From: Pomacea canaliculata
Taxonomy: Eukaryota > Mollusca > Gastropoda > Architaenioglossa > Ampullariidae
Direction of reading: 5' to 3'
Assembly (NCBI RefSeq): GCF_003073045.1
Contig: NC_037596.1
Span: 14,381,950-14,445,949 of the forward strand
DNA: 64,000 nt
The stretch's first letter is position 1; every line of letters starts with the position of its first letter. Under the pieces are notes generated by a model that was not told where the DNA came from, searched no databases, and was given only the letters and a program-made list of their open reading frames with translations. Position numbers and translations under genes: made by a program. Of this stretch, positions 43,983-56,633 are shown in pieces.

Positions 43983-46150
43983 CAAACATACTATTGCAAG
44001 CGTTTATCGTCTCGACGATAATATCGTCATTAACAACAGCCAAACATCGTCTTCATCGTCGCTGACGACCTGGGCTGGGCCGAGGTCAAGTGGAGAGATT
44101 CCGGTATGTACACCCCGAACTTAAACCGTCTGAGAGAGGGAAGGGTGGAGATGACCAACGCATATGCGGGACCGTCCCGATCAGCATTCATGACGGGTGT
44201 CTACCCGTATAAAATGGGTATTCATGACGACGGATTTGAGGGTCTTATGAACGCCTCCGTGCAGCTGCACAAGAAGATGTTGCTGCAGACTCTGAAGGAA
44301 TACAATTACAGCACGCACATGGTGGGCAAGTGGCACCTGGGATTTTGCCGGAGGGAAATGACACCTCTTGGCAGAGGGTTCGACACCTTCTACGGCATGT
44401 ACAACGGCGCCACAGACCATTACACACACACCACTGGTTCGAACGGCTACGACCTGACAATCTGGGAAGGAGGAACCAAAGTCACAAGTTTCCTCTACAG
44501 CAAGACCCTGCTGAAGGGCAACAGAGTGTACAACGGCATTGCTCACGCTACTGACTGGTGAGTTCAGTTTTGTTCAGATCCTTTATTAAACGACCGTTTA
44601 AAAATTCTTGTATTTCCACTTGTTCAGATCCTTTATTAAACGACCGTTTCAAAATTCTTGTATTTCCACTTGTTCAGATCCTTTATTAAACGACCGTTTC
44701 AAAATTCTTGTATTTCCACGTTTCATATTCACCATAGTCGACGCTTGGACAACGGCGGACATTATTTAATCTTGCAAATCCACCAAAGAAAGCCCCTCTT
44801 AATCGCCATATTCCAGAGAATTCTGTGAGATAAAGGATTCTATTAAATCTTTCTGCAGTATGACTCAAAGGAAACGTTGAAGTCATACAGTAAGGAAATG
44901 TTAGCAATCCGGCCGAAATGAGTTTCCGTCAACAGAGAAGCTCTAACATTAATAGATGACAACATCAAATCTCATGTTGCACAAATCTTTTCAAATTGTG
45001 TAACTTTTTCAAAGATACAAAACTTTTGAAAGTAAAGTTCTTAAAGTGTCGAGACCTCTTTAATTACAACACTTGTTTTTCGGTTATATTTGTGCTTGAT
45101 AAAATAAGGTTCTTTTCTCTATCATCTGATGTTAAAGTTAGTCTGCAAACATAGGTACCCGACTCTGGAACGAGTGGCCGGGGGTAACGGGACCATTGAG
45201 GGTATAGACGGCCTTAACCTTTGGGACAGCATCTCCAAAAACAGAGAGAGTCCACGGCAGGAGTTTGTCTACGACCTCAGCGACATCACAAATCGTTCTA
45301 CAATGCGTTACAAAAATTACAAGCTGACGTGGAACAGGCCAGGAGCACCAGACCTCTGTATGTATCTCGAAGGGGAAGGGAAAGGGGAAGAGAGCACGCG
45401 CGTATGTGTATCTGTGTTATTTCTGCGTGTCTGTGTGTATATTTATGTGTATACGATATGTATGTGCATGTGATTACGTAAATGTACCAAATAACCCAAA
45501 ATGTTTCAATATAAAACATGATTCCTGTAAATGAATTTTGAAATGGCTAGTATTTTGAGAGTTCGCCAGAGCAACATGAAAAATGCAAAAAGGAGCAGTT
45601 ACATAATTTCTTATTACCTCCCCTTTAGATAGAATAGATGTAAGAGCAGAGACACAAAACAACAAATCTTGCGTAGAGATATTATACCAGACGCTATACA
45701 AAAAGCTACAAAAAAAATCACAAAGACGATGTTTCTTAAACTCTGCCATTTTTTCCCCTCCTCTATCACCGAAGACTATGCTACACATCCTTATCATTAC
45801 CACTGTCACCATCCTTCCCTCATCCCTCATCATCATCATGATGTTCTTGACCTAATACATGTGTATATATCTCGCGTGTCACAGCCGGCTGGTACTATCC
45901 TCCGCTTGGTGTAGAGCAGCCTCCGACCCCGAAATACTCCTCCAAGGTGTACACGCTGTTTGACCTCGCCACTGACCCCACGGCGACGACGGACATCAGC
46001 AATCGGTCAGACGTGAGGAGTGTCTTCACGTACATGAAGAAGAAACTGTATGAGCTCAGGCTCAACATGCCTCCCTCTATGCTGCCGACCAGAGTGAATG
46101 CTGGGAAACCAGAGAACTGGGGCGGAGCCTGGACAACCGGATGGTGCTGA
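43983..46150 (+). pseudogene. Arylsulfatase pseudogene (paralogue of sulfatase 1)
   Basis: Exons 43983-44557, 45155-45357 and 45885-46150 follow sulfatase 1 in order, splice sites and phases. The start aligns to ATA instead of ATG and the signal-peptide region is out of frame. The active-site stretch reads AYAGPSRSAFMTG, so the residues holding the formylglycine cysteine are gone. About 105 residues between NGYDL and TIWEGG are deleted in frame, removing the distal MSDNGG metal ligands. VADDLGW and GKWHLG persist. Exons 2 and 3 are fully open and end GGAWTTGWC. This pattern suggests a gene lost fairly recently. A transcribed pseudo-enzyme starting from an inner Met is possible but would lack catalysis. 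An AATAAA lies near 46245. Confidence 0.85.
44570..44719 (+). repeat. Three 50-bp tandem repeats
   Basis: Three copies of a 50-base unit (TTGTTCAGATCCTTTATTAA ...) differ by a single base or so. They begin 12 bases after the exon 1 donor of the pseudogene and are a very recent expansion. Confidence 0.95.
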
Positions 46151-46459
46151 ACATGAGGGCTTCCGGCAGTCTACGCTTGCGTACGAGCTGCAATAATGCA
46201 TCTGCATGAAGGCATAGCTTCATATTTTGTCAGACCGCAAAAAATAAAAATGACGATAAATTCTCAAGAAGATCTTACTGTCAATGTATATATGTACAAC
46301 GTGTGTATGTTATATTTATAAACGTTTCAAAAGACACTAACATGGCTGTAATAATGTTACAAATTAAATTTCGAATAACTGAGAATTCAAGCAATCTACA
46401 TATAGATTAACACAATTAATCTACACATAAGAAATAACAAGGCAATCCATCTACTACAC

Positions 46460-47099
46460 CAGTGATGCACAACCGGACAGCCGTGTCGCGGGCCACTTCA
46501 CCGCAGAAATACAAAAAAGAAAAAAACATAGAACAGATACCACTTTTATTAGAAGCAAGTTGTACTTACCATTAATTATGTAGTAATTAGTGAGGTGTTT
46601 GAAGTTGTCTTGTTAAAATAAAAGTTAGAAATCGTCTTAAAATACATTTTAATCGAGGTACCCCAAGGCGATCCGTCCTGTTTTCCACAGGAAAATGAAA
46701 TTCAAACGCTGTTTCGGTATTGCTTCCTTATCAGAACCCCATTGTTTTATACCTTGCTAGAAAGCTCGGAGTCTTTATTTTCAATCTGTTTAGCGACTGA
46801 TTCAAGTATTAACCAATCAAAAGACCACTAATCCCCTGTGGAATGCGGTGTCCCTCGTTCTCAAACACTGGTTTCCTCCCAAGACGAAAATCTAGAATGA
46901 AATCCATCGAAAGATTGAGAGACGCCCCTACGTAGGGATAAATACTTCTTCTTCCCTTTTTCTTCGTTTTTTTTTTTTCTTAGGTTTTCTTTATTACTAA
47001 CATGCCGATTTCCTTTACTGTGGGCAGAAGCTTCGCGGGCCGGACTGCACCGTGTCGTGGGCCGGATATGGCCCGCGGGCCGTAGGTTGGGCATCCTTG
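46460..47099. mobile_element. hAT-like non-autonomous element
   Basis: The ends CAGTGATGCACAACC and (inverted) CAAGGATGCCCAACC are flanked by TACTACAC at 46452-46459 and TACTACAT at 47100-47107, an 8-base duplication with one mismatch. Subterminal GGCCCGCGGGCC-type sequence is typical of this hAT group. It is 640 bases long with no transposase frame. A related end lies at 63405-63480. Confidence 0.85.
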
Positions 47100-47308
47100 T
47101 ACTACATCATAGGCAACTTACACAAATCAAATCAGGTTTTGTATGTACGTTAGCTGTATGTGCCAGTTATCTCGAAACTCTTCCCAAATACTTTAAAAGT
47201 TCTCTCCCCACTTAACAAATACCGTTATTTAAGAAATGACATGACTATACGGTGAGCCACTTCTTTTCAAATACATGTATACTAACAAATATGGCGATCC
47301 GTCTAATG

Positions 47309-47510
47309 CAGACCTGGGCAAGGGGCGGCCCTCGGGCCGCATCCGGCCCGCCTCCTGTCTCTGACCGGCCCGCCCGCTGGCCCGCCCGCCAGTATATATA
47401 TACTATATATACAGTATTGGGTAACACTGAGTTAACTATATTAGTCCGGCACTCTAAACCCCTCCTAATTTCTCATGTGGCCCCATGGGAAAATTAATTG
47501 CCCATCCCTG
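47309..47510. mobile_element. hAT-like MITE
   Basis: A 202-base element with ends CAGACCTGGGCAA and (inverted) CAGGGATGGGCAA is flanked by GTCTAATG and GTCTAATA. GC-rich GGCCC repeats fill the left half. It lies between two copies of a CCGTTATTTAAGAA phrase (47222 and 47540), so it inserted in or near an older local duplication. Confidence 0.85.
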
Positions 47511-47690
47511 GTCTAATATGATGTAGGCAATTTTAGATCGTGCCGTTATTTAAGAAGTCACATGACTAAATGAAAGCCACTGTTTCCAAAAGGATATCTG
47601 TGAAACATTAGTAAATGCCACATGCTGCTCCACAATACTGTATATCGTGACTTTAAAAATGCTTAAACTTATCCACTTTTGTTATTGCCG

Positions 47691-47940
47691 TCAGGAATCT
47701 GCATTTAAAGAAAACAATTTTGCTAGAAGAATAATGAAGTTCAAAGTTTTGTCAACCCCCTCAGTTCTACCAATATCAATCAACACAGTTTCTTTACAGA
47801 TCCTAACTTCCTCTGAATAGTTCTGGTTATTTAACATATTCCATAGTGGGTCCCAAACGTGTTTACTCAACGGACAGTGCCAGAATATGTGTTCAATGAT
47901 TTATTGTCCTGTTTACAAAAACAACAAAAAGGAGATGTAG
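47691..47940 (-). mobile_element. LINE C-terminal relic (L1/Tx1-like)
   Basis: The minus strand reads IIEHIFWHCPLSKHVWDPLW and continues open to a stop at 47691-47693, with a CKQ motif just before in another frame. The C..C..H..C arrangement with HIFWHCP is the zinc-knuckle-like C-terminus of L1/Tx1-type ORF2. No upstream reverse transcriptase is visible. Confidence 0.65.
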
Positions 47941-48461
47941 CGAGCTTATATTTAAAAAGCAACGAGTTTGTGTCTGTCTCTCATATATCATGTTAAATAC
48001 ACTTCGTTTTGTAATTATTTTCCTCCTCTACAATTTAAAGAGTAACAGCTGTGAATGAAACTACCATCATAATTGATAATTCCTGTATATACTAGCTGCA
48101 TGAAGATCTGAGTAAAAAAACTGTGTTGCTTAGCTCATTTGGCTGGTGTTTAGGCAAATGCCCATCATGACCATCAAAGATCATTTCAAATAATTTAAAA
48201 TAATGACAGGCTTGTCACGAACGCCGGCTCTCTCGAGCGACACACACACACACACACAATGTCCGTACGCGTTCTTTCACACACAGCAACGATTGCATGA
48301 GGCTGTCAACAAGATGTTAATGAGTTGCTGAATGGCTCAGGATTTCACAAACTTCAAGTCACATATGCATAAATAATCCGCCTCAACACAATAAACACAG
48401 TTATCGGTACATACAATGCTTACAATCCGGGGCCTTCCCCGATCAATTACACTTAAATAAC

Positions 48462-49680
<1,219 letters not shown>

Positions 49681-49825
49681 TTCGACTCTTACAAACAAAC
49701 AAACAAACAAACAAACAAACAAGCTAACAAACAAACAACAAAAAAAAAAAAACAAACATACAGAGTATAATAGAGGTCAAAACGTTTTTTCCTATTTAAA
49801 ATGTCAGAATTGTTCGACCTCGACA

Positions 49826-52036
49826 TGACAAAAGCATCGGCTGTTGCCTTCTCGGCTTCAACAAAGGGGCACAGGAGCTTTTTCTTTTGGCGAAGAAATT
49901 TCTTCATCTCGTCCACTTTGGCCGGGTAGAGATCTGCAAGGTTGTATAGGGGGTCTTGTTCGATGTTGAAGAGTAGAACTCTAAAAATGAAAAAGGAAAG
50001 CATCGTAACAGGGACAGTCTACAATGTTCACGAGAAACCACTTACATGATAAATCAGACACCTTAGCTTACTGGTGTGTTAGCAGCAAAACATCGGAGCT
50101 GCAATGTTACTAGACAACCGAGCACATCTTTAGCCCATAATAAAGAATCAGTCATTCGGGGGGTGAGCGATGGTCATACCGGAGGAAGGACGTGTGTGTG
50201 ACTTCGTCCGAGAAAAAAATGTGTTTTTTGGACCCTAAATGAATGTGCAACCTATAAATTACAGAGGATAGTGCACTGATGGATATATATATATATATAT
50301 GTTATAACCTCGCTTCAGACTTGTTTTTCTAAAAAAATATGTGATTCGAGAGATATCTGCGGTGTGAAGGTGCGGGGTCCGTGCCTGGTTGTTGCTTGCA
50401 CGCATGCATGCTACTCACGGAGACAAGTTTTCGTAGCTTGATCCTCCATCACATCCCATCCCCGCTCCAACCTACATTCCACTTCAAAATAATTCTAGAA
50501 ATACCAAGTGGTGTGTAACTGCCTTACCTGGGGTCAGTGGCGAGATCAAACAGCATGAACTCCTGGGAGGAGTATTTCGGGGTCGGAGGCTGCTGTACAC
50601 CAGGCGGAGGATGGTACCAGCAGCTATGACACGCGAGATACACTCATGTATTAGGTCAAGAACATCATGATGATTGATGATGACAGACAGTGATAATGAT
50701 AAGGATGTGTACCCTGTTTCTCGGGGGGAGGGGGGAGGAAGGGAATGGCAGACTTTAAGAAATATCTTCGAATCATTCGTTTTTATTTTTGTTGGTAGCT
50801 TTTTTGTATAACGCCTGGTATAATATCCCTAAGCAAGAGTTAATGTTCTGTGTTGCTGCTCTTACATTTATTCAATCTAAATTTGTTTCGTCAACTTTCA
50901 AAATGATACTCATTTCAAAAATTTATTTACAGACAGAATCATATATTTTATATCATAATATTTTGGTTTTTTTATTATATGTAATTGCTTAATTAAAGGG
51001 ATTCTAAAGGCAAAGTAAAACTGCTTAGAATCGCGTAAAGAGTAGATACATTTGAATCCCGTCTATTTATATGTGTGTTCATGTGGAAAACGTTGAAGGT
51101 TTTTAGTAGAGTGTTGTGTTTAATGAGAGAAATTACACGAGACACTTCCTGTCAGAGACTGACGTCACAACAAGACTCTGACATCACAACAAGACTCCTC
51201 TACTTGACTATCTCGGGAAGATATCGTGGTTACTCGGCGGAAGGACACAACGGTCGACTTCACTGGATTTTTTTTCAATTTTTATAAACATCGGCAACCG
51301 AAATAGTGCTAATAAGTGGTAATTAAGTGAGAAACGAATCATTTATTTCTCCTGAATCGCTCTCTTGCTCTGTCATTGTAACTAAATACATTTTTGAAAA
51401 GTTTGACCGTCGCCACAGCCTTATCGCAACCCTTTAGAATCCCTTTAAATACACATACCTATACGTATACATATGGTAGTGGGGAGATGGAGGCTGGCGA
51501 TGGGGGGGGGGGGGTCGCTGGCCGGGTGACGTCCAGTGACAGAGGGAGAGCCGGAGGGGGTCGACTAGCGACAGGACGCAGGTGCGCGCATGTGTTTGGG
51601 AGGGGCGGGAGATGAAGAGGTGAGGGGAAGAATGTGAGTAGACAGCGCAAAGGTGGAAGTTGAGTTGGTCGGAGGAAAGAGGGTGTGATGTGTCGAGGTT
51701 CGCCAGAGCCAGGACCATCGACTGGCATCAGAGTAAACGATCTAGAACCCATGAGAGTGTTGTCTTTTGTTGTTGGGGAAAGATTGTGGAAAAGCCCGAA
51801 TCTTACCCTGTTACATACACACATACACGCAGAAACACACACACACACTTCCCCTGCTCCTTCGACATACTTAGAGGTCTGTTGCTCCTGGCCTGTTCCA
51901 CGTCAGCTTGTAATTTTTGTAACTGATTGCAAAACGATTTGCGATGTCGCTGACGTCGTAGACAAACTCCTGCCGTGGGCTCTCCCTATTTTTGGAGATG
52001 CTGTCCCAAAAGTTAAGGCCATCCATACCCTCAATG
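49826..52036 (-). pseudogene. Chimeric arylsulfatase pseudogene
   Basis: On the minus strand three sulfatase pieces follow one another. At 51873-52036 is a copy of exon 2 of the 44-46 kb pseudogene (GMDGLNFWDSISKN, RQEFVYD, YKNYKLTWNRPG). It lacks the splice acceptor and first about 15 residues. At 50529-50623 is the first part of exon 3 (WYHPPPGVQQPPTPKYSS, then LFDLATDP). At 49826-49980 is a copy of the last exon of the 58-60 kb gene (VLLFNIEQDP, NLADLYPAKVDEMKKF), missing two or three residues and the GPGWC end. The second and third pieces cover the same part of the fold, so no sensible enzyme results. An inverted duplication of 45.03-45.98 kb next to a direct duplication of 57.9-58.4 kb explains it. 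Confidence 0.8.
50997..51444. mobile_element. TTAA-flanked MITE (piggyBac-like)
   Basis: A 448-base element has perfect inverted ends AGGGATTCTAAAGG and CCTTTAGAATCCCT, each next to TTAA (50993-50996 and 51445-51448). TTAA duplication is the hallmark of piggyBac-type insertion; the end sequence itself is not one I can assign to a named family. It interrupts the intron of the chimeric sulfatase pseudogene and so is younger than that duplication. Confidence 0.85.
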
Positions 52037-52159
52037 TTTGTTGTGATGCAGACTAAGTTAAAATCAGATGATAGAGAAAAAAACTTGATCTTATGAATTA
52101 AAAATACAACCATACCATGAAATTATTCTCGACACTTTATGACCGACTGTCTACGATAA

Positions 52160-53715
52160 TGTTATATTTTTAGGATAAATGTTTGCTAGATTGTTTTCAA
52201 GATTTTTCTGTGTTACTATTTTTAACACATTTTATTGAAAATAAAAGATAATATTGAGCGTAATCAATCGTTCTGTAAGCGAAATGACTGATGTAAGATT
52301 GTGCACCACATGTGACTCTGTTGTAAACCCGTTCCTTGAATAATGTTCTTTATGCTTGAGTGGAGACTGTATACACAACACCTTCTGTCAGACAAACGCA
52401 TGATCACGAAAGCTCTATTCTGGGGAAAGTCCGTTGGGTGCACATTAAAGATTTTCGATTACTGCTGACAAGGGAAAGGGACTGAATTGTTCTTACATCT
52501 TCATGCTCCATTTCTCATACCATACACAACACATTCTCTGTCAGGCAAACGCATGGTCACAAAAGCTTTTTTCTAGGGAAGTCCGTTTGAATGCCTATCG
52601 AATGCTGCTGACAAATAAAAGGGGCTGAATTTCTCTTATATCTTCATGCTTCATTTCTCGTCCCATACACGCCATACACCACACCCCAGCTGTGACGTAT
52701 GTTTCCTCTGTGGAAGTTACACGCTTCAGTAGCCGTGTTTAATCAAACGTGTGACATACCTCAGTCACGGACAGACGGACGGACCTACCGACTGACCGAC
52801 TCATTGTTTTCTTCGTTTGTCGAAGTATAAAAAATATACTTGGACATTGGTGACATTATAAGGACAGGCATCGACTTCAATATAGATCTCTCAACCGGAT
52901 GTGAGTGTACACAGATTACAGCTCTCACCACTTTTCCATACGCGAGGAAGCCATCACCATGCTCGTGAATGGCATGTCCAACACCATACCAAAGTTTCTG
53001 GACCTCGTGCGGTGCTGTCTGGTCATGTGACACAATGTCTTCACTGCACCATTCTAACTCATGGGTAGGTTGTCTTGCAAAGTGTGGATGTTCTACGTAT
53101 CAGTGCATGACGTATTACACACACACCATACAACCCTAACCCTGAGCCCCTTTCAGATGACGATGAGGATGAAGAGACTTGTAGGTGAATCGAGTCGAAG
53201 AGGCAAAAATTCAGAGGAAAGTCACTGAGAGAGTTATATAGAGAAGACGGCGGACGAAGATTGATGTTTGATCACCCGCTAACTTGGACATTAGAGAGAG
53301 ACTGAGATTATTGTTATATATTACGTCTTTTTCTGCTTCAAGTGACGTGGAACAAATGACGCACACAAGTCGTCAGACACCAGACGCTAGTCGTACGGAA
53401 ACAAGACGACACCCACCACAACTCATTACATCAAAATTTATAAAATGATGTCATACGCTGTCACAACAGTGGAGCAAACATGAAGGTAACTAATGAAAAC
53501 ATTGACACAGTTGTCATGGAGTCTTAGACCTACAATAGCTGCTGCTATTTAATTACTGTGATGGAAGTTTTCTGTTTCATGTTTTTTCGTGTTATTTTAA
53601 ATGAAGAGAAACATGACAAGAGACTAACATTCACAAGGTTAATGTTCACCTGGGCACAAAGGTGACTGAGTGACAACCTGCGAATTTACAACATTGCTGA
53701 TGGCGACCCGACAAA
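52160..53715. other. No gene recognised
   Basis: Partly duplicated phrases (CGCATGRTCACRAAAGC and TCTTCATGCTYCATTTCTC) occur twice, near 52395-52520 and 52550-52660, indicating a local tandem duplication of about 150 bases. No coding domain is supported. Confidence 0.45.
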
Positions 53716-53719
53716 TCCT

Positions 53720-53767
53720 CAAATAGATGACCTAATGTTTGTGACAGCATCTCCAACAATGGGGTCT
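53720..53767 (+). pseudogene. Relic of a sulfatase exon 2
   Basis: Same sequence class as 40761-40808 with further small losses (AAATAGATGACCTAATG ... GACAGCATCTCCAACAATGG). It lies in a diverged copy of the same flanking DNA. Confidence 0.55.
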
Positions 53768-54582
53768 TTGTCTCTCTCTCTCTCTGATATCGTTAGTTCA
53801 CTAATAAAATTAATTCATATAAATATAATTCATCACTATTTACTTTAGATCATTAATTAACTCAGTTTTCATTTTCTGCGAAGAAGAGATTCGATAATGA
53901 CTTCAGTAAAGAGATACGCTGATTGTAATACGATTAATTATGGTTATTTTACACCTTTTGCTGTTCCTTCTTCCATTTTACTCGTACGTCATCAGGAGAA
54001 CAACACAGAAAGCTGACGAAACAGTATGCGTTGTGAACCCTGACAGGCTTGCTCACAGCACCGTGTGGAGATATATGTCACATGTGTGAAACAGATGCTG
54101 AGGCTATTTTTTCAATAGAAAAAGGACATCCCACAGGTGGGACGTGGTGTATAGAGTTTTTGTTTGTTTTCTAGAGTTAAGGTTATCACGAAAACAAATC
54201 TTAAAAGTGCGCAGTTCGTTTCCGTGAACATTGCCCATAAGATAACTGTCATGACCAGTCACTTCTGTCACCAAACAGATGCTGTGAATCAGTCGTCACT
54301 GATGTCTAAAAAATTCATAAAAAAAATTGTACATTTTCTCTCAGAAATAAATATATTAAGCCCAATACTCGACAAGCGACAAAACCTTTATGAGGCACTA
54401 AGCAGGTGAAGTAAACGAACAAACACGAGATCCACAGCTTCTTCTGTTGGCCTTAGTTTGAAATATTTACCTTTGACAGGTAGCCAAAGGTCTGTTGAGG
54501 TAGTCCTTAGATTTTCCACGACAACAACCAACTTCATCAACAAACTTTGCATCAAGGTTTTCCAACTCATTATTTCTCGTGT

Positions 54583-55121
54583 GCGGACGTTTTGCCGACG
54601 GACGTTTCACCGACGGACGTTTTGGAGCCGGACGTTTTGTCGACTGGACGTTTCGGAGTCGGACGTTTTGCCGACCGGCGTTTTGCCGCCGGACGTTTCG
54701 CCGCATTATGTCAGAGAGAGAGAGAGAGAGAGCTTACTTACTTCTCAAAGAATGAAAGTAACTACTAGATTACACAATAATTCTTTATTTCAAACAAATT
54801 TTACACACAGACTTCACAGACAGTTCACTTTGATTGTCACAGATTATGCGCAACAGCTTTGAGAAAAAACATTGATACAATGGCGAGAGAAATGTGTGAG
54901 CTAACGGTTCACATGAGGAGGGATAGTGAGAGAGAGTTCACTGATACATTGATACGATGGCGAGAGAAATGTGTGAGCTAAAGGGCGTCACACACTTGAC
55001 TTTGGCTAAAGGTCCCGCGTGAAATGCCGAAATGAAGTGCCCCGCGCTGAAACGTCCGGCGGCGAAACGCCGGTCGGCAAAACGTCCGACTCCGAAACGT
55101 CCTGCGGCGAAAAGTCCGTGT
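54583..55121. mobile_element. Foldback-like element with CGGACGTTTT arms
   Basis: At 54583-54708 a 10-12-base unit (GCCGGACGTTTT with variants) is repeated about ten times. At 55044-55121 the same units occur in reverse complement. The arms enclose about 330 bases with a GA run and a 75-base direct duplication. Arrays of short repeats in inverted orientation are the layout of Foldback-type DNA elements. No clear target duplication and no coding sequence were found. Confidence 0.6.
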
Positions 55122-56037
55122 ACCTTATTTCTGACTTTCTCCGGACCCTTTGCCATCCTAGTTCAATCTTCGCAAAGTAACTACTCGATCTTTTGTTTGT
55201 GTTTCTTCTTTCCATCTTATTTATATTTTAAAGTTCTCTCTGCGCTGAACAAGCATGGCTTTGGCTGATTCGTGGAATGATCATGTGAAAATCTCAGTTG
55301 TTGCTGCAGTCGCACCGACACTGGTCATTCGTACAAGAAAACGAAAACACCGTTATTGGTCAGGGTTCGTCTTCTTCAACATCGACTGTTAACCCATGAG
55401 TAAAGTTCTCTCACTTAAGTCGAGAATCAACCAAATGACTTTTCAATTAATGAGCAACTGAAAAGATAAATTTACATAATTAATAGGTATATCGGGAGTT
55501 TCTATAAGGTTTCATCGTCCCCGCGTTGTTTGATCAAGTGAGAAGCCGAAAACCTACAGCTTTAGAAAGAAAACTAACAACGTTAACAAATAAGGATGAG
55601 CAACGGGAGCAAAACAAATTTATTGTAGCCAAAAAATCTTCGATAACAAGACTAATGAGCAGACTCTGACAAAAGTCTTAGACGACTCTGACTCCTCACG
55701 TGACCAGTCCTGTGTATTACAGGGAGAGCCGCTCCACACTATTTTCTACCCTTGGTGAAAGACATGTGATGACTTACACAACACCCTAGTCCTACACTCA
55801 TGCACATAACAAATGTCAAGCAATTATAACACATTCAGAAATTAATTAATTTATTTTAGCTATCAAACTGAGGCTTCAAATAAACTTTTACTTTCTTCTC
55901 CTTTAGGGATGGCCTGCCACGCAGATGATAGCTACTCACATCTCATAGCTGTTGTTCCTGTGTTTTACGAAGAAACATGTTGTTTTATTTTGTGATCTTG
56001 ATCAGCGCAATGAGTCTACCTTTGGCTGAAAATTCTT

Positions 56038-56150
56038 CCTTCTTCTTTCTTCTTCCTTCTTTTTTCTTTCTATTTTTCCTTTTCTTTCTTTCTTCCTTTC
56101 TATTTTTTCTTCTTCTTTTTTCTTCTTTCTTTTTTTCTTTTCTACGCTGC
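56038..56150 (+). repeat. Pyrimidine-only tract
   Basis: More than 100 bases almost purely C and T (TTCTTCCTTCTTTTTTCTTT type). Such mirror-like tracts can form triplex DNA. Its complement gives a meaningless Lys/Arg-rich frame. It separates the two halves of the copied block. Confidence 0.85.
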
Positions 56151-56539
56151 AGCCACACGGTGTATATCAAGCAGTTTCTTGGTCCCGTATTCTGTCTGCA
56201 GTCTGAATAGAACCTACTACGAGCTACGTGGACTTGTTTGCTTCTGTTATTGTTTTTTTTTTTCCCCGTTCTGGTCATTAGATTTACTCATTGCATATAT
56301 TTTGCCATAAAGTTTTCTCTCCTAAGCCATCTTTTGAATACTTTTATTACAAGAGAGAGAGAGAGAGTTGAGGAGAACCAAAAGATTGATTGAGCAGCAG
56401 ATGGGTTACTGTAAATGAAACACGGGTTAGTAGGTTCATCTAGCAGAAGTAGGTAAGTCTGTAGTCACCTATGTAATACATTATTTATGAGAATGTGCAA
56501 CAGATGGACTACTGTGACAGGACCAGAAGATGATTGATC

Positions 56540-56633
56540 CACGTGACAAGATAGGGTGGGTCCTGAGAACAGTGTTTATTCCGACCTCACTGACATCTAT
56601 AGGACTCGAGACCTTCTTACAGACAATAAAGAG
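56540..56633 (+). promoter_or_regulatory. Orphan E-box/TATA promoter block
   Basis: CACGTG at 56540-56545, ACAAGATAGGG, TGTTTATTC at 56573-56581 and GACCTCACTGACATC match 41673-41769 at the same spacing (33 bases from E-box to TATA). The leader donor is damaged (GAG|TTAAGT). No sulfatase start follows on this strand, since the next gene is antisense. Confidence 0.55.

Noticed and set aside
52785-53033. Minus-strand frame with VGHAIHEHGDG, considered as a zinc metalloprotease
   Set aside because: The spacing is not HExxH and no signal or flanking catalytic-domain sequence is present; taken as chance.
53125-53150. CCCTAACCCTGAG, considered as telomere-like
   Set aside because: Only about one and a half units, with no array.
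55985-56278. Lys/Arg-rich minus-strand frame and the facing Phe/Leu/Ser-rich plus frame
   Set aside because: Both are readings of the pyrimidine tract at 56038-56150. The plus frame starts with a signal-peptide-like MLFYFVILISAMSLPLAEN, but no domain or splice partner follows.
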